Of a DNA stretch of 5,356 nucleotides, positions 1-5,356 are shown piece after piece. The translations under genes and the position numbers were made by a program. Source of the stretch: Vicinamibacterales bacterium (GTDB lineage: Bacteria > Acidobacteriota > Vicinamibacteria > Vicinamibacterales > UBA8438). The stretch is from NCBI GenBank assembly GCA_030745255.1, contig JASLOY010000164.1:1-5356 (forward strand), in the 5' to 3' direction. The notes under the pieces were generated by a model that made no database searches, was not told the DNA's origin, and saw only the letters and a list, made by a program, of their open reading frames with translations. Position 1 is the stretch's first letter, and every line of letters starts with the position of its first letter.

Positions 1-1
1 G

Positions 2-3000
2 ACCGGGTCGGGCCTCACGGCGCTCATTGCCCAGAGGGTTGGCACCAACACATTACTGCTCGTCAGTGCGGGTGTTCTCGTCGTCTGTGCCTTCTTGGTT
101 TCCTCGATCGTGCGGACGCAGAAGCCGGAGGGACGCGGGGCGGCCGATGTCTCCGGGAAGGAGGATGGTGTCGGGTTCGGAGAAGCCATCCAACTACTCC
201 GGCGCTCCAAACAGTTGCAGCTCATCGCGCTGCTGATCAGCTTTGCGGCCGTGGGCGCAAAGATCCTCGACCAGCAGCTGATCATGGCCACCGAGGAGTT
301 CATCGATGAAGGTGACTCGGTCACCGCCTTCCTCGCCGGGGTGAGGTTCTATCTCTCGCTGGCGGGGTTTATTATCCAAGTCTGGCTGACGAGCCGCATC
401 CATCGCTACCTCGGCATCGGGTTTGCTCTGCTCATTCTCCCTGCGAGCCTCACGCTCAGCGGCGGGATCATTCTGGCCGTCCCCATTCTCTGGGCACCTG
501 CGTTCGCCAGTGTGCTCGATCGTGCGTTGCGCTACACGGTCGACAAGACCACGCGAGAAATCTTGTTCCTCCCGCTGCCATCTGACGTGAAGTATCGCGC
601 CAAGCAGTTCGTCGATGTGACAGTGGACCGCTTCGCCAAAGGGATCGGGGCACTGGTACTGCTGGTCTTGATTCAACCCCGCGGCTTCAGCATCGAATGG
701 CGGCAGCTGACGTTCGTCACGCTCACCCTGGTCGTCGTGTGGTTCTTCATGGCGATTCGAGCCAAGCGCGAGTACCTCAGTTCGTTCAGACGAAGCCTTG
801 AAACTCGTCAAGTGCAGGCGGATCAGGTCAGCCTCAACGTCGCCGATCTGGCGACGGTCGAGACGCTCGTCGAAGAGCTCGCGCACCCGGACGAGCAGCG
901 GATCCTGTATGCCATTGACGTGCTCGAGTCGCTAGACAAGCGGAACCTCGTCACACCGTTGCTGCTGCATCACGAGTCGGGCGCCGTGCGCGCGCGGGCG
1001 CTGGCGGCACTCGGGTCGGCGCGGCCCGATATCGCCAAGCGATGGGCACCGGCGATCCAGGGGATGATCAAAGACGAGAACCCGGACGTCCGGGCCAACG
1101 CCATCGGCGCGCTGGCCAGCATCCAGGACCGGGATGCGACAGGGCTCGCCCGCTCACTGCTCACCGACAGCGACCCGCGCATCGTGGCGACCGCCGCGGT
1201 CGCGCTGTCGCAAAGTGGCCGTCGAGAAGACGAGGAGGCGGCCGACAACGCCCTCTCGTCGCTGGCCGCCGCCGCCGAGGAAAGCAACCCGCAAGTGCGG
1301 GAGGATCTGGCCGCCGCGATTCGGCATGTGGGGGGCGCCGCCTGCCGCCATCTGCTTATCTCGCTGCTCGGCAACCGGCAGCTGAAGAGCGGCGCAAGAG
1401 AAACCCTGGTTGGCTATGGTGAGTCCGCGGTGGAGATGCTCGGCCACTTCCTGCGGGACGCCAACGAGGACATCTGGGTTCGACGACACATCCCGGCTAC
1501 GCTGGCGCGTATCCCGTCTCAGGCGTCCATGGACCTGCTGATCGCGGGGCTGGGCGAACGGGACGGCTTCCTGCGCTACAAGGTGCTCTCGGCGATCGAG
1601 AAGCTGAGCCGCGAGCGACCGGACCTGGCGTTCAGGGCGGAGCCGATCGAAGCCCTCGCCCTGAAGGAAGGGCGCGGCTATTTCAACTGGCTGAGCCTCC
1701 ATCACAACCTGTTCGTCAACGCCGGGCTCCCGGTCGAATCGGTTCTGGCGCTTACCCTGGAACAGAAGCTCGGTCGCAGTGTCGATCGAATCTACCGGCT
1801 CCTCGGGCTGCTCTATCCCTGGAAGGACATCGCCGCAGCGCGGTGGGCGACCGAACACGGCGATGCCCGGTCTCGGTCCAGCGCCTACGAGTATCTGGAC
1901 AACATCCTGGCCAGCCAGCTCCGCAGCCGGCTGATGCCGGTGCTCGAGGAAATGCCACTCGACGAAAAGGTGCGTCGGGGCAACCTGCTTCTCAAGACCC
2001 GGCCACGAGACGTCGAGGAAACGCTGCTCCAGCTGATCAACGACGACGATCAGGTGGTGGCCGCCGCCGCGATCGACCTCGTTCGAGAAAAGGAGCTCTG
2101 GAGCCTGACGGAAGACGTCGAGTTCGTGCTCGCCCATCGCGACCCGAAAGACTGGTATGTGTTCGAGGCTGCCTCCTGGACGCTGGCTTCACGGCGCTTG
2201 ACCAGCGACCGCCGTCGCGAGCTGTGGCTCGAACCGCTGCCGGCCGCGGCGCTCGTGAGCCGGCTCCGCGATCTGCCGATGTTCGCGTCGGTCGGGGTCG
2301 ACGAGCTGTTCCGCATCGCCGGCGCCGGCCACCAGGTCCGGCACGAGGCGGCCTCGACTTTGTTGCACGAGGGCGCCGTGCCGGACAACCTGCACGTGCT
2401 GCTCGACGGCCGTGTCGTGGCGACTGCGCGGCGTGCCGTCCCGAGCGAGATTACGCCACCGGCCACGCTCGGCTTCGAGGAGCTGCTCAATGGCTGTCTG
2501 ATGCCCCACACCGTCAAGACGCTCGAGCCCTGCGTCTCTTTGCGGCTGTCCAGCGAGGTGATGGGCACGCTGCTCGCCGACAACACCGACCTCGTGCAGG
2601 GGTTCTTCCGCACGCTGGCGGGGCGCGGCCCGCAGGGTGGGGAGCGCTCGGTCATGAAGGGCGAAGCGGCAGAGGAGATCGTGGGGCTGACCGCCGGACC
2701 GCTTACTCCGATCCAGAAGGTGCTGGCACTGCAGCGCCTCTCAATCTTCTCCAGGGTCAACGCCACCGAGATGCGACACCTCGCTGCGATCGCCCATCAG
2801 GTCGAGCTCGTCGAGGGAGCGGTGCTCTCCGGGGAGGCCGACCCCCCGGTGGTGTGCATCGTGCTCTCGGGAGCGGTGTTGCTCGAAGCGCCCGATGGGT
2901 CCATGGTCCCGCTGCGGGCCGAAGCGGGAGACGTCGTCGGCATGAACGAGGCGCTCGCCGGCACCGAGGCGGGCGCCACCGGACCGGAACCGCGGCGCTT

Positions 3001-3124
3001 GACGGTCGCCGAGGCTGGTGTGGCGCTCCGCATCGACCGCGACGACCTGTTCGACCTGCTGGGACAGCGCCCCGATCTGCTCCAGCAGATCTTCAGCGCC
3101 GCGTTCGGGAAGCACGACCGATAG
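2..3124 (+). CDS. NTT (ATP/ADP translocase)-like membrane protein fused to HEAT repeats and two cyclic-nucleotide-binding-like domains; 5' partial
   Basis: The frame is open to the left edge, so the start is outside the window; the TTG at 95 is internal, because hydrophobic coding sequence continues upstream of it. About 1040 residues are visible, ending at TAG 3122-3124. Domains in order: transmembrane helices at about 50-112, 215-280, 326-388, 407-481, a weaker one near 641-685, and 707-757. The loop at 542-646 carries D-K-T-T-R-E-I-L-F-L-P-L-P, then K, K, DV and R..K. This matches the conserved D-P-T-K-E-M-A-Y-I-P-L plus K-x-K-G-K-A-x-x-D-V region of plastid, Rickettsia and Chlamydia nucleotide transporters as I remember it. 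Positions about 857-2200 encode Ala/Leu-rich helical pairs typical of HEAT repeats (for example PDVRANAIGALASI and PRIVATAAVALSQ). Two CNB-like beta-roll domains follow (about 2273-2626 and 2729-3109), probably cytoplasmic. The membrane part resembles nucleotide exchangers, but a free-living host makes ATP import doubtful; an energy- or ligand-sensing membrane protein is an alternative. The family call is fairly sure, the function is not. Confidence 0.85.
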   Translation, partial: TGSGLTALIAQRVGTNTLLLVSAGVLVVCAFLVSSIVRTQKPEGRGAADVSGKEDGVGFGEAIQLLRRSKQLQLIALLISFAAVGAKILDQQLIMATEEFIDEGDSVTAFLAGVRFYLSLAGFIIQVWLTSRIHRYLGIGFALLILPASLTLSGGIILAVPILWAPAFASVLDRALRYTVDKTTREILFLPLPSDVKYRAKQFVDVTVDRFAKGIGALVLLVLIQPRGFSIEWRQLTFVTLTLVVVWFFMAIRAKREYLSSFRRSLETRQVQADQVSLNVADLATVETLVEELAHPDEQRILYAIDVLESLDKRNLVTPLLLHHESGAVRARALAALGSARPDIAKRWAPAIQGMIKDENPDVRANAIGALASIQDRDATGLARSLLTDSDPRIVATAAVALSQSGRREDEEAADNALSSLAAAAEESNPQVREDLAAAIRHVGGAACRHLLISLLGNRQLKSGARETLVGYGESAVEMLGHFLRDANEDIWVRRHIPATLARIPSQASMDLLIAGLGERDGFLRYKVLSAIEKLSRERPDLAFRAEPIEALALKEGRGYFNWLSLHHNLFVNAGLPVESVLALTLEQKLGRSVDRIYRLLGLLYPWKDIAAARWATEHGDARSRSSAYEYLDNILASQLRSRLMPVLEEMPLDEKVRRGNLLLKTRPRDVEETLLQLINDDDQVVAAAAIDLVREKELWSLTEDVEFVLAHRDPKDWYVFEAASWTLASRRLTSDRRRELWLEPLPAAALVSRLRDLPMFASVGVDELFRIAGAGHQVRHEAASTLLHEGAVPDNLHVLLDGRVVATARRAVPSEITPPATLGFEELLNGCLMPHTVKTLEPCVSLRLSSEVMGTLLADNTDLVQGFFRTLAGRGPQGGERSVMKGEAAEEIVGLTAGPLTPIQKVLALQRLSIFSRVNATEMRHLAAIAHQVELVEGAVLSGEADPPVVCIVLSGAVLLEAPDGSMVPLRAEAGDVVGMNEALAGTEAGATGPEPRRLTVAEAGVALRIDRDDLFDLLGQRPDLLQQIFSAAFGKHDR

Positions 3125-3192
3125 CCAGCCAGGCCTTGCGTGGCGCGCGACAGTGGACTCCGACCTCCCGATGCGCCCGGACCGGCCGCAGG

Positions 3193-3201
3193 TGTGATAC
3201 A
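3193..3201 (+). promoter_or_regulatory. possible extended -10 promoter element upstream of the BON gene
   Basis: TG at 3193-3194, one base, then GATACA at 3196-3201 resembles an extended -10 element (3 of 6 matches to TATAAT). It sits at the left edge of a locally A-rich patch (3196-3225) in otherwise very GC-rich DNA, 36 bases before the start codon. I see no convincing -35 hexamer about 17 bases upstream. The gene could instead be read through from the upstream gene. This is a weak suggestion. Confidence 0.2.
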
Positions 3202-3223
3202 AACTGAGAGATAGCGAACATAC

Positions 3224-3230
3224 AAGGAGA
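3224..3230 (+). promoter_or_regulatory. Shine-Dalgarno site (AAGGAGA) of the BON gene
   Basis: AAGGAGA is a near-perfect complement to the 16S rRNA 3' end and lies six bases before the ATG at 3237. It fixes the start of the BON-domain gene and suggests efficient initiation independent of upstream translation. Confidence 0.85.
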
Positions 3231-3236
3231 CCCCCC

Positions 3237-3977
3237 ATGCAGCGTCACGCATCCACGGCCGTCATCACCCTGATCGTCGTGTGCGGGTTCGGCGTACCGG
3301 CATTTCCGCTGGCGGCGCAGACCGCGACCCAGATCGAGCGCGGCGTGCGGGAGGAGCTTCGTGGGGAACGCGACCTGCGGCGTCTCGACCTAGCGGTCGC
3401 AGGCAGCGAGGTCACCCTGACCGGAGAGCTCGAGACCTTCTGGTTGAAGAGCGAGGCGATCCGAAAGGCGCTCGACGTGGACGGGGTCGAGACCGTAGTC
3501 AGTGAGATCGAGATTCCACCCGCCGAGAGCGACCAGAAGCTGGCCGAAGAGGTCGCGAAGGTGATGCAGCGCTACCCGTATTACACGATCTTCGACTATC
3601 TCGACGGCATGATCAATGGCGGAGAGGTCACACTGCTTGGCAAGGTGACACCGGACAAGGACAAGGCGGACGATCTCTTCGAGCGGGTCGCGAAGATTCC
3701 GGGCGTGCAGGACGTCCAGAACCAGATCGAGACGATGACGCCGTCGTTAGGGGACGAAAACCTGCGGCGCGCCATTGCGCAGAATGTCTTCAGAAGCAGT
3801 CACTTCCAGCGGTTCGGCTCGCAGGCCAACCCGCCGTTTCACATCATCGTGCAGCGGAGCGTGGTCACCCTGGTCGGCTACGTACAGGGCGACATCGAGT
3901 TTCGAGAGATGGAGCGGATCGTCCGCAACACGCAGGGGGTCTTGCGGGTGGACAACCAACTGCAGACGGTGCAATAA
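3237..3977 (+). CDS. exported protein with three tandem BON domains
   Basis: This is a complete 246-residue protein. The ATG start is supported by AAGGAGA six bases upstream and by a signal peptide directly after it: a basic N-end (R3, H4), a hydrophobic core at residues about 8-25, and a likely signal peptidase I site near A26-A27-Q28. The rest is three BON units (about 30-93, 98-167 and 172-245). Each has the hallmark strand and glycine turn: VTLTGEL (59-65), VTLLGKV (131-137) and VTLVGYV (210-216). Each ends in a GV-x-x-V strand: G83-V84, G156-V157 and G234-V235. BON domains are small alpha/beta modules, as in OsmY and secretins, thought to bind phospholipid or hold envelope proteins together. 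A periplasmic or outer-envelope role is therefore inferred; no enzyme motif is visible. Cys16 lies inside the hydrophobic core without a lipobox, so this is probably not a lipoprotein. The gene lies 112 bases after the NTT-like gene on the same strand and faces the minus-strand gene. Confidence 0.9.
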   Translation: MQRHASTAVITLIVVCGFGVPAFPLAAQTATQIERGVREELRGERDLRRLDLAVAGSEVTLTGELETFWLKSEAIRKALDVDGVETVVSEIEIPPAESDQKLAEEVAKVMQRYPYYTIFDYLDGMINGGEVTLLGKVTPDKDKADDLFERVAKIPGVQDVQNQIETMTPSLGDENLRRAIAQNVFRSSHFQRFGSQANPPFHIIVQRSVVTLVGYVQGDIEFREMERIVRNTQGVLRVDNQLQTVQ

Positions 3978-3990
3978 GGGCGAGTGCCCT
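3977..3990. terminator. small GC-rich hairpin between convergent genes, possible weak terminator
   Basis: AGGGC at 3977-3981 pairs perfectly with GCCCT at 3986-3990 around the loop GAGT. The first stem base is the last base of the BON gene's stop codon. On the plus strand no T-run follows. On the minus strand the stem is followed by TTATT (before further BON-antisense sequence), which is slightly closer to an intrinsic terminator for the kinase-like gene. The five-base-pair stem is short, so termination is only a possibility. Confidence 0.3.
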
Positions 3991-4025
3991 CAGAAGGCAG
4001 AAGTCAGAAGGCAGAAGTCGGAAGA
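3991..4025. repeat. heptanucleotide tandem repeat, five units (CAGAAGG/CAGAAGT)
   Basis: The units are CAGAAGG (3991), CAGAAGT (3998), CAGAAGG (4005), CAGAAGT (4012) and a degenerate CGGAAGA (4019). The first four also form a perfect 14-base direct duplication. The array starts directly after the small hairpin and ends 28 bases before the stop codon of the minus-strand gene, so it is wholly intergenic. One strand is purine-rich, and on the minus strand it would be a CTTCTG-type pyrimidine tract in the 3' region of the kinase-like mRNA. Its function is unknown. Confidence 0.9.
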
Positions 4026-4053
4026 CGACCCGGAGAGGGCTGCGCCATCCTGC

Positions 4054-5356
4054 CTATCGCTCAATCCCGATGACATCGTAGGTCGCGCCGGAGGGTCGCA
4101 GATAGACTCGCACCGGCTCATACCAGGCCGGGAAGTCCGTGTGGACGGACCGGATCTCTGCCATCAGATAGGCATCGCCTGCGAGACTGGGGTCGGCCGG
4201 TAGACGAACCGTCGTGGCGCCCTGGGTCGCGGAATCGGTCAGGCTCCGCACCCGGTCGGTGCCATTGTCGTAGACCGACCACGCCACCTCGTAGGTTGTC
4301 CCCGATTCGGCGAACCCATACCGCTCGGAGAGATTGACGAAACGCAGCCCGTCGGCGTCGACCTCGAACTCGTCAATCGGGTTCACCCGGTTCATGTAGT
4401 AGCGGGCGCTCTTGAGCTGTCGTTCGACAAGCACCTGGTGAAAGTATCGCTGTTGTTCCGGGTCGCTCAGCTGCCCGGTCTCGACGATGGCCAGCAGCTC
4501 CTCGGGTGTGAACCGCATGATGATCTTGGCCGCCCAGAACGCATCGCGGTCGGTCATCCGGACGAACGCCGGATTCGGATAATCGTTCTTCCACTCCTGC
4601 GGCTCGAACGCTTCCGACTCCCAGCGCCCCACTGATTCGTATTCCGGAAAACTCGGCCAGTTGACCGTCCGGTACTTGGGCGTGCGCAGCCCGAAGCTGA
4701 CGAGGTTCCGCTTCACCTCATCCGGATCGAGCCAGTAGTGAAAGCTCAGATTCGGCAGCTGCAGGTCGACGCTGCCGCTCCCAAAGGTCGATCCGAAGTC
4801 GAGCAGGTGGTGGCGAATATAGTGGCGTCCGTCCACCTCGACCCAGCTGTCCTGGGTGTTGTGAGCGCGCGTGTCGTCGTGGTTGGTCCAGGCCGCGAAC
4901 AAGCGAAGGCCCCGCAGCTCCCGTCGGTTCTCGTGTGGGATGACGTCGTTCGGGTCGTCCGTGCGGGTGCCGTAATAGCGGAACGGGCCGATGGGACGCC
5001 CGGAGAGATACCGACTGGCGGTCACGCGCACCCGGCCGTCGCCCAGCCTGGGCACCAACCGTAGCCGGCGGCGCAGTTGCCCGCGCGTCAGCGCCGTCTC
5101 ATCCCCGAACTCGTCTTCGAGCATCGTTCCCGGCTCAACCGTCAGACCTGCCTCGGGATCGACGGCGACTATGAAGTTCTCCGGAACGTTATAGCCGATG
5201 GCGTAAAAGAGCTTGGTGGCAATGACCTCGGCGGCGGAGCTGAGCTCGGGGACACCCACCGGGTCGAACTTGATGACATAGCGGTCGCCGCGACCGTCGA
5301 TGATCTGGAACCCAGGAGTGAGCCCGCCGATCTTGCTCCGGAACACGCGCCACGGC
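4054..5356 (-). CDS. putative atypical (HipA/PI3K-like) kinase-fold protein with a beta-rich C-terminal tail; 5' partial
   Basis: The frame stays open past the GTG at 5346 to the right edge (preceding codons read P-W-R), so that GTG is probably internal and the N-terminus is missing. Numbering residues from it, 430 are visible to TAG 4056-4054. Kinase-like elements appear in order. Y-V-I-K26-F-D resembles the nucleotide-binding lysine strand, and A-A-E40-V-I-A resembles the helix C glutamate. N155-H-D-D158-T-R-A-H-N163 gives the D-x4-N spacing of a catalytic loop. L-L-D183-F-G resembles the metal-binding DFG. Residues about 200-320 are helical (C-lobe-like) and rich in W and Y, and about 327-430 look like a beta-rich accessory domain. 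HipA, CotH and PI3/4-kinases share this order of elements; which family this belongs to, and whether it is active, I cannot tell. I recall similar uncharacterised proteins in Acidobacteriota carrying a signal peptide, so export is possible. It is convergent with the BON gene, with a 76-base gap. Confidence 0.75.
   Translation of the reverse strand, partial: PWRVFRSKIGGLTPGFQIIDGRGDRYVIKFDPVGVPELSSAAEVIATKLFYAIGYNVPENFIVAVDPEAGLTVEPGTMLEDEFGDETALTRGQLRRRLRLVPRLGDGRVRVTASRYLSGRPIGPFRYYGTRTDDPNDVIPHENRRELRGLRLFAAWTNHDDTRAHNTQDSWVEVDGRHYIRHHLLDFGSTFGSGSVDLQLPNLSFHYWLDPDEVKRNLVSFGLRTPKYRTVNWPSFPEYESVGRWESEAFEPQEWKNDYPNPAFVRMTDRDAFWAAKIIMRFTPEELLAIVETGQLSDPEQQRYFHQVLVERQLKSARYYMNRVNPIDEFEVDADGLRFVNLSERYGFAESGTTYEVAWSVYDNGTDRVRSLTDSATQGATTVRLPADPSLAGDAYLMAEIRSVHTDFPAWYEPVRVYLRPSGATYDVIGIER

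Noticed and set aside
95..97. TTG at 95 as the start of the large plus-strand gene
   Set aside because: The same frame is open to the window edge and encodes a plausible membrane helix running across this codon, so the gene is 5' truncated rather than starting here.
194..886. Minus-strand reading frame (230 codons) opposite the membrane segment
   Set aside because: Highly charged E/R/Q/D-rich sequence is what antisense of hydrophobic transmembrane coding gives; no independent support.
1154..2137. Long minus-strand reading frame (327 codons) opposite the HEAT region
   Set aside because: Its composition (Q, R, E, G, H and V rich without secondary-structure periodicity) is typical of antisense shadows, and no ribosome site or family motif is visible.
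2050..2766. Minus-strand reading frame (238 codons) opposite the CNB region
   Set aside because: It is Ser/Arg/Thr-rich low-complexity antisense of a well-supported gene, with no recognisable motif.
3125..3192. Intrinsic terminator after the large gene
   Set aside because: The spacer is GC-rich but I found no strong inverted repeat followed by a T-run.
1843..3207. Long plus-strand reading frame (454 codons) overlapping the end of the large gene
   Set aside because: It is a shadow frame of GC-rich DNA: Arg/Ala/Gly/Pro-rich, no domain-like pattern, and it overlaps a frame with clear HEAT and CNB signatures.
3276..3290. Lipobox at Cys16 of the BON protein
   Set aside because: The residues before the cysteine are I-V-V, lacking the small residue needed at -1, and the hydrophobic core continues after it towards an A-A-Q cleavage site.
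5344..5346. GTG at 5346 (minus strand) as the true start of the kinase-like gene
   Set aside because: The frame remains open to the edge, there is no room to judge a ribosome site, and the protein begins in what looks like the middle of a domain.

Overview
The window is GC-rich (well over 60% G+C by eye) bacterial chromosomal DNA with three protein-coding genes, two of them cut by the window edges. I see no RNA genes, insertion sequences, phage genes or CRISPR. The gene content suggests a free-living, high-GC, Gram-negative-type bacterium. It combines an NTT-like membrane protein fused to HEAT repeats and cyclic-nucleotide-binding-like domains, an exported triple-BON protein, and a large protein of a type I associate with Acidobacteriota. 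Acidobacteriota (Vicinamibacteria-like) is my best guess, but it rests on family memory, not on a search.

Layout: (1) Positions 2-3124, plus strand: C-terminal three quarters or so of a very large membrane protein. The visible part holds the last transmembrane helices of an ATP/ADP-translocase-like (NTT/AAA family) module, then about 450 residues of HEAT-type helical repeats, then two cyclic-nucleotide-binding-like domains. (2) Positions 3125-3236: a short spacer with a clear Shine-Dalgarno site and at most a weak promoter. (3) Positions 3237-3977, plus strand: a complete gene for an exported protein made of a signal peptide and three BON domains. (4) Positions 3978-4053: a 76-base gap between convergent genes, with a small hairpin and five tandem copies of a 7-base repeat. 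(5) Positions 4054-5356, minus strand: C-terminal part of a protein with features of an atypical, HipA/PI3K-like kinase fold (Lys, Glu, D-x4-N and DFG elements), followed by a beta-rich tail. Its N-terminus lies beyond the right edge.

Working together: the NTT-HEAT-CNB protein and the BON protein are co-directional and both probably act at the envelope, but the 112-base gap leaves open whether they are co-transcribed. The kinase-like gene is convergent and is therefore a separate transcription unit. The points most worth following are the kinase-like signature in the minus-strand protein, the transporter-HEAT-CNB fusion with its divergent ligand pockets, and the heptamer repeat between the convergent genes.
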